A DNA stretch of 53,417 bases from Fulvivirga sp. M361 (GTDB lineage Bacteria > Bacteroidota > Bacteroidia > Cytophagales > Cyclobacteriaceae): assembly GCF_007097395.1 (NCBI RefSeq), contig NZ_VKDC01000045.1, forward strand, positions 1 through 53,417. Reading direction: 5' to 3'. The notes under the pieces were generated by a model that saw only the letters and a program-made list of their open reading frames with translations, searched no databases and was not told where the DNA came from. Both the position numbers and the translations under genes were made by a program. Below are positions 1-8,654 of this stretch, piece by piece; positions within the stretch are counted from its first letter, which is position 1; each line of letters opens with the position of its first letter.

Positions 1-59
1 GGCGGCATAGGCTTAGGACAACTCTTGCCTTTTTGAAAAAGAAGCTTGCTAAACGTTAA
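1..59 (+). CDS. possible C-terminal tail of an upstream gene (partial)
   Basis: The third forward frame is open from the window edge to a TAA at 57-59 and encodes a short basic tail ending in LKKKLAKR. It is followed 31 bases later by a terminator-like hairpin, as expected for the end of a gene. Only 18 codons are visible, so the family cannot be named. Another frame also reaches a stop, at 34-36, so this is a weak call. Confidence 0.25.
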   Translation, partial: RHRLRTTLAFLKKKLAKR

Positions 60-90
60 ATCAAAAACTCAATCCTTGTAAAAGTAAAAA

Positions 91-125
91 GACCGCCTCA
101 ATCACTTTTGAGACGGCCTCTTTTT
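91..125 (+). terminator. rho-independent terminator
   Basis: An imperfect hairpin pairs the CCGCCTCAA region with TTGAGACGG (one C-A mismatch) and is followed directly by CCTC and a run of five T. It lies after the putative gene tail at the window start and before the M16 protease gene, so it most likely ends the upstream transcript. Confidence 0.65.
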
Positions 126-320
126 ATATTTTAGTCTACATTTAGTTGTGATCTGGATAAAATATTTAATTAAAATAACTCCGCTGATACCCGAGTTATC
201 GTTACCCACTTGACCAAGGCCCATCAACCTTCCAAACGTTCATATCTACCGTTCTTGAAAAAAGCTACTTCGGCCTATTCAAGATAGTTATTTTTACTTC
301 TTAAACCATTCGACATCTCA

Positions 321-3191
321 ATGAACACACTAAAAGCAAGTTTTTTAACTGCCGTCTGTCTTCTTATTATAACTGCCAGTTATTCACAGACAAAGCTGAT
401 AGAAAAAGTAGAAAGAAAGGAAGGTGAAATTGTTATCCCTTATGAAAAATATCAGCTGGATAACGGATTGACGCTCATCATCCATGAAGATAATTCAGAC
501 CCATTGGTACATGTGGATGTTACCTACCACGTAGGCTCCGCCAGGGAAGAACTTAAAAAATCAGGTTTTGCCCATTTCTTTGAACACATGATGTTCCAGG
601 GATCGGATAATGTTGCTGATGAAGAACATTTCAAGATTGTAAGCGAATCAGGAGGTACTTTAAATGGTACTACCAATCGTGATAGAACAAATTACTTTGA
701 GACTCTTCCTAAAAATCAATTGGAAACTGCTCTGTGGCTTGAAGCTGACAGAATGGGTTTTTTACTTAATGCGGTAACACAGAAAAAATTCGAAGTACAA
801 CGTGAAACTGTGAAAAATGAAAAAGGTCAAAATTACGATAACAGTCCCTATGGTAAATGGAGAGAACTCAACGCCAGCACCCTTTACCCCTACGGTCACC
901 CCTACTCCTGGCTAACCATAGGCATCCTGGAAGACCTTGACCGGGTGAATGTAGATGACTTGAAAAAATTCTTTTTGCGCTGGTATGGCCCTAACAACGC
1001 CACATTGACTGTGGGTGGCGATGTCAATAGCAAAGATGTTATCGCCAAAGTGGAGAAGTATTTTGGAGACATTCCCAAAGGCCCGGAAGTAACACCTTTA
1101 AAACTTGATCCGGTAGTATTAGATAAAGATCGTTATGTTTCATATTATGACAAAAACATACGATTTCCTGCACTGCTCATGACCTACCCTACAGTGCCTC
1201 GTTTCCACCCGGACGAGCCTGCTCTTGATTGCCTGGGAGAAATACTCGGCACAGGTAAAGGGAGTTATTTTTACAAAACCTTTGTAAAGACCCAGGCAGC
1301 CATACAGGCCAGCGTTTTTCATAATACCAGTGAGCTGGCAGGAGAATTCACCATGTTCGTATTGCCATTCCCGGGAAAGTCATTGAGTGATTTTGAAACG
1401 GAAATGCGTCAGGCGCTGGATGAATTTGAGAAAAACGGTGTGACGGATGAGGATATCCAAAAATTCAAAGCCCGATATGAATCACAAACAATCAATGCAC
1501 TGGCTACAGTAAGTGGAAAGGTATCCCAATTAGCTGCATATGAAACTTTTTCAGGCAATCCTAACTACTTAAAAAAAGAATTGGAAAGCTACCTGGCAGT
1601 AACAAAGAAAGATGTGATCCGGGTTTATAACCAATATGTCAAGGGGAAATATGCCGTAGTACAAAGTGTTATTGCCAAAGAAGATGGTGCACCTGCCAAA
1701 CCGGATAATTTCTCTCCACAAACAGAAGGTAACAACCCATTCCCCGTTACAGATTATAGTGGCTTAACTTATCAAAAAGGGGAGAGTGATTTTGACAGAA
1801 GCAAAAGGCCTGTACCGGGTCAAAGTCCGCTGGTATCTGTTCCCGAAGTTTGGAATGCAACCACCAAAAGTGGCATCAAGGTAATAGGTACTAAATCTTC
1901 GGAAATACCGACTGTTGCTATAGAATTGACCATCTACGGTGGCCATAAACTGGAAGCCAGCAATTTTGAAAAAGCCGGGGTCGCTCAATTAACGGCAGCC
2001 ATGCTGAATGAATCCACGGAAAATTATTCAAGTCAGGCACTCTCAGAGGAACTGCAGAAGTTGGGCAGCAGTATAAGTGTATCATCCGGCAGTAACAGTA
2101 CCGTTTTATCGGTAAGAACACTCACTAAGAACCTTGACGCTACTATCGCCCTGGCAGAAGAGGTGTTGAAAAGGCCTAAATTCTTACAGGAGGATTTTGA
2201 CCGCATCAAAAAACAGCAGTTGGAAGGTATTAAGTCCCAGGAGAAACAACCTGTACCCATCGCCAACAATGTATATAGAAGGTTATTATATGGAGATGAG
2301 CATATTTATTCGGTTCCATCTTCAGGTATTGAAGAGACGGTGCAAAATATCACATTGGAAGACGTGAAAAACTTCTACAAATCCTACTATTCTCCGACTG
2401 TGGCGGAGTTGGTAATCGTGGGTGATGTTGATAAAAAGGAAATTATGCGCAAACTGTCATTCCTTGACAATTGGGAAGCCCAAAAAGTAACAATACCTGA
2501 AATGAAAACGAATGGGGCAATAGACAAAACAAAGATCTACCTGGTCAATAAAGAAAAAGCTCCGCAATCAGAGATCAGGATAGGCTACTTAACAGACATG
2601 AAGTATGACGCCACAGGCGAATACTTTGAACGTAGCCTAATGAATTACAACCTGGGAGGTGCATTTAACAGTCGTATCAACCTTAACCTTAGGGAAGATA
2701 AAGGTTACACTTATGGGGCCAGGTCTTCTTTCAGCGGCGGGGATGAAAATGGCCCCTTCACCGCCAGTGCAGGAGTAAGAGCCAATGTAACGGACAGCGC
2801 GGTAGCAGAATTCATGAAAGAGATCAAGCTATATGCTGATAAAGGTATTGAAGAGGATGAATTGAGTTTCATGAAAAACTCTATTGGACAGCGGGATGCA
2901 CGATCTTACGAAGCACCATGGCAAAAAACCAGCTTTTTGCGTCGCATATTGCATTACGACTTAAGCACCAATTATGTCAAGGAGCAAAATAAGATCATCA
3001 ATACTATAACGGTGTCACGTATCAATGAACTGGCCAGGAAACACTTACCGTATGAAAAGATGAATATCGTTGTTGTAGGTGATAAAGAATCCCTGGCGCC
3101 AGGCCTGGCTGCACTGGGCTATGAGATCGTAGAAGTAGACACCAAAGGAAATATTATAGAAGAAGGTGCTAAAATAGATACTTCAAAATAA
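321..3191 (+). CDS. exported M16 family zinc metalloprotease (two-repeat, pitrilysin-like)
   Basis: A 956-residue protein with an N-terminal signal peptide (about residues 1-22, ending near SYSQ), so it acts in the periplasm or at the outer membrane. The inverted zinc motif HFFEH is at residues 85-89, and the third metal ligand is a glutamate near residue 167 in the RETVKNE stretch, at the spacing expected for the HxxEH-x76-E family signature. Residues about 45-240 form the active M16 domain, followed by an M16_C domain. A second, metal-free pair covers about 510-940 and contains the family-typical R(E/D)DKGYTYG motif. Role: degradation of small proteins or peptides. It has its own terminator downstream and looks monocistronic. 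The ATG at 321 starts directly at the signal peptide. Confidence 0.92.
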   Translation: MNTLKASFLTAVCLLIITASYSQTKLIEKVERKEGEIVIPYEKYQLDNGLTLIIHEDNSDPLVHVDVTYHVGSAREELKKSGFAHFFEHMMFQGSDNVADEEHFKIVSESGGTLNGTTNRDRTNYFETLPKNQLETALWLEADRMGFLLNAVTQKKFEVQRETVKNEKGQNYDNSPYGKWRELNASTLYPYGHPYSWLTIGILEDLDRVNVDDLKKFFLRWYGPNNATLTVGGDVNSKDVIAKVEKYFGDIPKGPEVTPLKLDPVVLDKDRYVSYYDKNIRFPALLMTYPTVPRFHPDEPALDCLGEILGTGKGSYFYKTFVKTQAAIQASVFHNTSELAGEFTMFVLPFPGKSLSDFETEMRQALDEFEKNGVTDEDIQKFKARYESQTINALATVSGKVSQLAAYETFSGNPNYLKKELESYLAVTKKDVIRVYNQYVKGKYAVVQSVIAKEDGAPAKPDNFSPQTEGNNPFPVTDYSGLTYQKGESDFDRSKRPVPGQSPLVSVPEVWNATTKSGIKVIGTKSSEIPTVAIELTIYGGHKLEASNFEKAGVAQLTAAMLNESTENYSSQALSEELQKLGSSISVSSGSNSTVLSVRTLTKNLDATIALAEEVLKRPKFLQEDFDRIKKQQLEGIKSQEKQPVPIANNVYRRLLYGDEHIYSVPSSGIEETVQNITLEDVKNFYKSYYSPTVAELVIVGDVDKKEIMRKLSFLDNWEAQKVTIPEMKTNGAIDKTKIYLVNKEKAPQSEIRIGYLTDMKYDATGEYFERSLMNYNLGGAFNSRINLNLREDKGYTYGARSSFSGGDENGPFTASAGVRANVTDSAVAEFMKEIKLYADKGIEEDELSFMKNSIGQRDARSYEAPWQKTSFLRRILHYDLSTNYVKEQNKIINTITVSRINELARKHLPYEKMNIVVVGDKESLAPGLAALGYEIVEVDTKGNIIEEGAKIDTSK

Positions 3192-3262
3192 CCAACAGAT
3201 TAATTAAAGGAGGTGCCTCAAAAGTTAAACGTATTTGAGTGCATACTTGATAATCACAGACC

Positions 3263-3299
3263 GAGGCCGTTCAAAACACATTTGATACGGCCTCTTTTT
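3263..3299 (+). terminator. rho-independent terminator after the M16 protease gene
   Basis: The left arm GAGGCCGTTCAAA (3263-3275) pairs with the right arm at 3281-3294, which ends ACGGCCTC, with a single bulged base and a 5-base loop. A TTTTT run follows at 3295-3299. It lies 72 bases after the protease stop and separates that gene from the mannan locus. Confidence 0.85.
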
Positions 3300-3779
3300 A
3301 TTGCCTCTATCGAAGAACGAAACCTCGTTACCATTCCGCTCCAATAGTCAAACAAATAAACCTGGCATTTAGGCCATCTCTTAAGTGATGTGAAGGGCTA
3401 TTTAAACCCAGGACTTATTCCACACAGTGAGTCTCCATGTTAAAGACCTATCCGAAAGACACCTGTTTTCCTTTTCTCCAAATTAAAAATATCCGTCTTA
3501 AGGTCGGTCACTCCTACAGAACTTAAGTTCAAAGTTTACAGGTATAAAAAGTAAAGTTCTACAAATCAGCACTCATTAAAATAATTGACATTTTATACTA
3601 CCAAATGCGAAATGTCTGGGATTATTAAAAATTCAGGCAGTATTTGAAATATATCACCATGCGCTAAGTTACATACACACTCGAAGTAATGTGATATACT
3701 CCCACCCTATTTGTGCGTTTTCACGATCTATTCCTGAACACTAAACCTCCAATTTTACCCCCTAAAATCGGTCGAGAAA
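3300..3779 (+). other. long leader / intergenic region before the mannan locus
   Basis: About 480 bases without a convincing gene. It is AT-rich and must contain the promoter and regulator site of the downstream susC operon. No full match to the Bacteroidota promoter (TTTG, about 20 bases, TAnnTTTG) was found; partial matches such as TATTTG occur at 3641-3646 and 3709-3714. No obvious repeat pair for the hybrid regulator could be picked out by eye. Confidence 0.5.
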
Positions 3780-3917
3780 ATGTTCAGACAAATCAGTAAT
3801 CTTAAAAATCATAAGACAAATTCGAAAAGAAAACTAAGACTCTTATTAAGTCTCGAGATTGGCCTGGGCATTTTATTGATCCTTTTTTCTGTAATACTTA
3901 TCAAGATCTTTTTATAA
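3780..3917 (+). CDS. small single-pass membrane protein (45 aa) directly before susC
   Basis: The ATG at 3780 opens a 45-codon frame ending in TAA at 3915-3917, only 6 bases before the susC start. The product has a basic N-terminal half (residues 1-20, with six lysines and arginines through KRK at 16-18) and a hydrophobic helix at about 21-45 (LLLSLEIGLG then ILLILFSVIL), ending in IKIFL. This layout predicts one inner-membrane helix with a cytoplasmic N-terminus. It lacks a signal cleavage site. The composition is not that of random intergenic DNA, and the tight spacing suggests translation coupled to susC. I do not recognise a family. It could instead be a leader peptide whose translation controls susC. 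Confidence 0.5.
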   Translation: MFRQISNLKNHKTNSKRKLRLLLSLEIGLGILLILFSVILIKIFL

Positions 3918-3923
3918 CCAAAC

Positions 3924-6900
3924 ATGCCTATGAAAAAGTCATTACTCTTTAAAAAGAATTCCAGCTTTGTTCCTCTGATGGTACTGGCTCTGCTGATAAC
4001 CTGTCAGTTGGTGTATGCCCAGCATCAGGTGAGCGGCAGAGTAACTGAAGCTGACGATCCGCTACCCGGAGTAAATGTGGTAGAAAAAGGCACCACAAAT
4101 GGTACCGTTACCGATATTGACGGTAATTATACCCTTACAGTTCCTGCTGAAGCCACGCTGGTATTTAGCTATATCGGTTTCACTAATGAGGAAGTAATTG
4201 TCGGTGGCCGTGATGTAGTCAATGTAACGATGCAGATCGATGTAACTTCTCTGCAGGAGGTGGTGGTGATCGGGTACGGCACGATAAGAAAATCTGACGT
4301 TACCGGAGCAGTCGCACAAATAAAGACAGAAGACATGCAACGATTGGCCACTTCAGATGTCAACCTGACCCTCCAGGGACGTGCTGCAGGGGTACAGGTA
4401 ATCAAGGATTCAGGAGCACCTGGCTCAGGTTCTGTGGTAAGAATCAGGGGAATTGGCAGTCTGTCTGATAGTAACCCTATTTATATTGTAGACGGTTTCC
4501 CCACTCAAGACATTAGCAATCTCCTGCCATCAGATATAGAGTCCGTCGAGGTATTAAAAGACGCCTCTGCTACTGCTATCTATGGTTCTCGTGGCGCTAA
4601 CGGGGTCATCTTAATTACCACTAAGAGAGGTAATGCAGGCGCTGTCAACTTCAATGTGAATGCGTACTATGGGGCAACGGAAGTCTGGCAGACCTTAGAT
4701 GTACTGAATGCAGAACAATACGCCAACCTCAGGTTGGAAGCATTTGCCAACGATGGCACTACTCCCGATGCGAGCACTTTGGCTAAGCTGGAGTTTGTCC
4801 GGGACAACCCGGGTAACGGAACGGACTGGCAGGAAGAGATTCTGGAAGTAGGCAAAGTCCAAAACTATGCCCTAAACGTAAATGGTGGGAAAACAGAAAG
4901 TAAATTCAGCTTATCAGCCAATTACTTCAGGCTGGACGGAACAGTAAAAGGGACATTTGAGGAGAAAGTCATCACACGATTCAACAATGACCTTCAATTC
5001 AATGATTGGCTGACAGGCGGATTGAATGTATCTTATGCTTATCAAAATTTCACCAATTCTGTTGAAAGTCAGTTCGGAAGCCCGTTATCTACAGCTATCA
5101 GAAAAGACCCCATTACCATGGCTTTTGATCCTGGCCTGGGCACTTATGGCAGAAGTGGGCTTTCAGATGTACCTAACCCTTTACGCCAGGTGGATGAGGG
5201 AAGAGAAAGACTACGGTCAAACTACCGGATCCAGGCAGGCGCCTTCTTAACCGCTGAAGTGGTGAAAGGGCTGAAATTCACTTCCCGATTTACTTTTGAC
5301 AGAATCGAAACCGATAATGACGACTTTGCTCCTGCCTTCTTTATCAATGGCAATGAAAATCGCGAGCTAAGCATTCTTACCAGTTTCAATTCGCAACGCC
5401 AAAGTTTTGTCAACTCAAACTTTGTTAATTACTTAAAAGAATTTGGTAATCATACCATTGACGCTACGGTAGGTATGGAACTATTCTCAGACCGCCAGGA
5501 TGCTGTCTCGGTGGTTATATTAGGTGCTCCGGAAGATGAATCGTTGAGATTTAACATACAAAGTAACAATCAGGAAGACGTTCAATACAGCGATGGCCGT
5601 TTTTTTCAGAACAAACTCTTCTCCTATTTTGCCCGGGCCAATTATAACTATGACGATCGGTACCTTGTCACGGCCACGGTAAGAAGAGATGGGTCGTCCA
5701 AGTTTGCCGATGGAAACCGATGGGGAACCTTTCCTTCCTTTTCCGCTGGCTGGAATGCACATAACGAATCCTTTTTTCCTACATCCGACATTTTTTCGTC
5801 ATTGAAAGTACGGGCCGGATGGGGCGAAGTGGGCAATGAAACCTCGGTGGGGTCTTTCGACTATCTCACACTGTACAATCCCAATTTCAACTATGTGTTT
5901 TCAGGTGACAATACAGCCCTGGGTTCGGCCCCTACTACCATTGTAAATAGTAACATTCAATGGGAAACTTTCCGACAGATCAATATTGGGACAGATATAG
6001 GCCTGTTCGATGATAAATTGAACGCCACACTCGACTATTTCATCAAAACAACCGATGATTTCCTTTATGTGCAACCCGTGCCTGGCATAGCTGGCGCTGA
6101 AGGTGGTACAGCAAATATTGGTGATATGGAAAACAAAGGATTTGAGATCGCCTTGGGTTACAGGAATAGTTTTGGAGACCTGGATGTGGATCTTTCCCTG
6201 AATGCCTCAAGGATCGTCAATGAAGTACGTTCCCTCGGAGGAGGCGAACCTCTCGAAGTAGGTTTTGAATCCAGGTCCGGTGGTCCTAACACCATTACTC
6301 AGGAAGGAGAAGAGGCAGTGATCTTCTATGGTCTGAAAACCGACGGGATCTTTAACAGTCAACAGGAAATAGATACCTATACGAATAGTGATGGTGAATT
6401 AATCCAACCCAATGCACAGCCCGGTGACGTTAAATACATTGACGTAGACGGCGACGGTTCCATCAATTTTGCCAATGACAGGACTAACATAGGCTCGCCC
6501 GTGCCGGACTTAACGCTGGGATTCAATGCCAAATTAGGGTACAAAGGGTTTGATCTGAGCATTTTCATCCAGTCATCCATCGGAAACGACATTGCTAACA
6601 TGGCAAAGTTTTATTCATCAAGTCCCAGTGGCCTGGATAATCAATTTGCTTCACGTATGAATCGCTGGACAGCCGAGAATCCCAATGCAAATGAACCGCG
6701 CATGACGGTAGCAGACCCCAACCAAAATTTCCTTTACAGCGACAGGTATATAGAAGACGGTGATTATGTCAGACTTAAGAATCTGCAGCTGGGCTATACC
6801 CTTCCGCAAAACTTAGTGAACAAAATGTTTGCTTCGTCCATAAGAGTATATGTCTCTTCGGATAATCTTATCACGATCACTGATTATTCTGGTTTTGATC

Positions 6901-7004
6901 CGGAAGTAGGCCCTTTCCAGGGAAACGCCCTTCATTTTGGCGTGGACTATGGCCAGTACCCACAGGCTAGGACTTTCATGGCAGGCATCAACATTAACTT
7001 TTAA
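3924..7004 (+). CDS. SusC/RagA family TonB-dependent outer-membrane transporter (mannan oligosaccharide)
   Basis: A 1026-residue outer-membrane barrel that imports oligosaccharides using TonB energy. The signal peptide spans about residues 1-33 (ending VYAQ). A carboxypeptidase-regulatory-like domain follows at about 35-110 (QVSGRVTEADDPLPGVNV). The plug begins with the TonB-box region EVVVIGYG, includes the SusC signature LQGRAAGVQV, and ends with VEVLKDASATAIYGSRGANGVILITTKRG-type residues at about 210-235. The rest forms the 22-strand barrel and ends on an aromatic C-terminus (NINF). An alternative start at the third codon (MKK) is possible. susD follows after 8 bases. Substrate is inferred from the mannanases, GH130 and epimerase downstream. 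Confidence 0.95.
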   Translation: MPMKKSLLFKKNSSFVPLMVLALLITCQLVYAQHQVSGRVTEADDPLPGVNVVEKGTTNGTVTDIDGNYTLTVPAEATLVFSYIGFTNEEVIVGGRDVVNVTMQIDVTSLQEVVVIGYGTIRKSDVTGAVAQIKTEDMQRLATSDVNLTLQGRAAGVQVIKDSGAPGSGSVVRIRGIGSLSDSNPIYIVDGFPTQDISNLLPSDIESVEVLKDASATAIYGSRGANGVILITTKRGNAGAVNFNVNAYYGATEVWQTLDVLNAEQYANLRLEAFANDGTTPDASTLAKLEFVRDNPGNGTDWQEEILEVGKVQNYALNVNGGKTESKFSLSANYFRLDGTVKGTFEEKVITRFNNDLQFNDWLTGGLNVSYAYQNFTNSVESQFGSPLSTAIRKDPITMAFDPGLGTYGRSGLSDVPNPLRQVDEGRERLRSNYRIQAGAFLTAEVVKGLKFTSRFTFDRIETDNDDFAPAFFINGNENRELSILTSFNSQRQSFVNSNFVNYLKEFGNHTIDATVGMELFSDRQDAVSVVILGAPEDESLRFNIQSNNQEDVQYSDGRFFQNKLFSYFARANYNYDDRYLVTATVRRDGSSKFADGNRWGTFPSFSAGWNAHNESFFPTSDIFSSLKVRAGWGEVGNETSVGSFDYLTLYNPNFNYVFSGDNTALGSAPTTIVNSNIQWETFRQINIGTDIGLFDDKLNATLDYFIKTTDDFLYVQPVPGIAGAEGGTANIGDMENKGFEIALGYRNSFGDLDVDLSLNASRIVNEVRSLGGGEPLEVGFESRSGGPNTITQEGEEAVIFYGLKTDGIFNSQQEIDTYTNSDGELIQPNAQPGDVKYIDVDGDGSINFANDRTNIGSPVPDLTLGFNAKLGYKGFDLSIFIQSSIGNDIANMAKFYSSSPSGLDNQFASRMNRWTAENPNANEPRMTVADPNQNFLYSDRYIEDGDYVRLKNLQLGYTLPQNLVNKMFASSIRVYVSSDNLITITDYSGFDPEVGPFQGNALHFGVDYGQYPQARTFMAGININF

Positions 7005-7012
7005 TTCTTAAG

Positions 7013-8641
7013 ATGATGAAAAGATTTATTTTGAAATATTCATTATTGATGGCTTTTTTTACCCTGGTATCGGGTTGCGATGAATTTCTGGAAGTAGAAC
7101 CCAAAGGCTCTTCCACAGAAGCTAATTTCTTCAACGATCCCAACAACGCACTAAAGGCGGTCAATGCCATTTACGATCCATTAACATGGGGACAATCGGG
7201 AAACACATTACCCGTAGGATTCTCTCACTCTTACGAATTTATTGTAGGAGATATATTAACGGATGATGCTGTTAAGGGAAGTACGGATTCTGACTTACCG
7301 GGTATCAGTGAGTTGGAAGAATGGAGAGCCACACCGGCTAATGCTAATATTCTGACACTATGGTACAATCCCTGGGTAGGTATTTACAGGGCCAATATCG
7401 CTATAAACAACCTGCCTGACGCTCCGTTAGAAGAAGCGCTAAAAAATCGTTTGCTGGGAGAATCCTATTTTCTTAAAGGGTACTATTACTTTTTACTGGC
7501 GCGTATTTTCGGTGGAGCGCCTCTTTTGGATGAACCATTAAATCCTGATGATGTAAAGGCCAGGGATTTCGAAAGAGCGTCCATTGAAGATACCTATGCA
7601 TTTACCTTCGAGTTATTCCGCAAGGCCATTGAACTTCTTCCTGAGAAGAGTCAATACAGTAGCATTGACCTGGGGAGGGCTACCAAAGGCTCTGCCAGAG
7701 CGTACCTTGCCCGCGCATACATGTATGAGTTAGGCATGATCAACCGGAATAATCTGACCTGGGATGATGTATATGATCAGACCAATGCCATCATAACCTC
7801 CGGGCAATATAGTCTGGTAAACAATTTTGCCACCATTTTCCAATTAGAAGGTGAAAATAATGCTGAATCCCTGTTTGAAGTACAAGCCGCCTCGGCCAAT
7901 ACGGATGATGTTTTCCTGGGTACGGGAACGGTAGAAAATCGATTTCAAAATCCTTTCGACACGTGGGGCTGGGGGTTTAACGTACCGAGGCAAGACCTGT
8001 TTGATTCCTTCGCTGACAACGACCCCAGAAGACCGGCCTCGCTTATGATAGAAGGTGAAAATGCCTATGGGGTGGCCATAAACGTCACGGCCGGCAATCG
8101 TAATCCTGAAGGCGTCCTGAACAGGAAAGTTATCGGCCATCCTGATAACGGGCCAGCGTTCAATGGGGACGGAGAACAAAATATACGCAAGTTCAGGTAT
8201 GCCGATATACTGCTGATGCAAGCAGAAGCTGAATTTCACAGAAGTAACGAATCCAATGCCATTGATCTTGTAAACCAGGTAAGAGAAAGGGCTTCCAACA
8301 GTACTTTCCCTCTGGGGTATAACACCGGAAACCCTAGTGGATACGACGCCCCGGTCTTCGGTGGTACGTTGGCATCTCTGTCCGGAGTGAGTGGACAGGG
8401 CCTTTTAAATGCTATATGGCATGAGAGAAGACTGGAATTTGCCATGGAGTCTTTACGGTTCTGGGATCTGGTCAGGACCGGACGGTATATCGGTGCACTT
8501 GATTCAAAATTCGGCAACACTACCGTCAGTTCAGGAGCAATGTCACATGCGTTGACACAGTACGAACACCCCATCCCTCTACTGCCCATACCTACCGTAG
8601 AAGCCACAAGTTGGGGTCTTCAACAAAATCCGGGGTACTAA
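7013..8641 (+). CDS. SusD/RagB family surface glycan-binding lipoprotein
   Basis: A 542-residue lipoprotein that caps the SusC barrel and binds the incoming oligosaccharide. The lipobox is LVSGC with the lipidated cysteine at residue 22, followed by the SusD-typical start DEFLEVEPKGS. The family C-terminal signature is visible: FRYADILLMQAEA near residue 400 and WHERRLEFAMESLRFWDLVRTG near 470. It starts 8 bases after susC with ATGATG; either ATG could be used. Together with SusC it forms the pedal-bin importer of the locus. Binding-site residues cannot be assigned from sequence alone. Confidence 0.95.
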   Translation: MMKRFILKYSLLMAFFTLVSGCDEFLEVEPKGSSTEANFFNDPNNALKAVNAIYDPLTWGQSGNTLPVGFSHSYEFIVGDILTDDAVKGSTDSDLPGISELEEWRATPANANILTLWYNPWVGIYRANIAINNLPDAPLEEALKNRLLGESYFLKGYYYFLLARIFGGAPLLDEPLNPDDVKARDFERASIEDTYAFTFELFRKAIELLPEKSQYSSIDLGRATKGSARAYLARAYMYELGMINRNNLTWDDVYDQTNAIITSGQYSLVNNFATIFQLEGENNAESLFEVQAASANTDDVFLGTGTVENRFQNPFDTWGWGFNVPRQDLFDSFADNDPRRPASLMIEGENAYGVAINVTAGNRNPEGVLNRKVIGHPDNGPAFNGDGEQNIRKFRYADILLMQAEAEFHRSNESNAIDLVNQVRERASNSTFPLGYNTGNPSGYDAPVFGGTLASLSGVSGQGLLNAIWHERRLEFAMESLRFWDLVRTGRYIGALDSKFGNTTVSSGAMSHALTQYEHPIPLLPIPTVEATSWGLQQNPGY

Positions 8642-8654
8642 CCATAAAAGATGA

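Noticed and set aside
3397-3410. CTATTTAAACCCA, resembling one arm of the repeat before the hybrid regulator
   Set aside because: Only a partial match with a gap and no second arm nearby; chance similarity in AT-rich DNA is likely.
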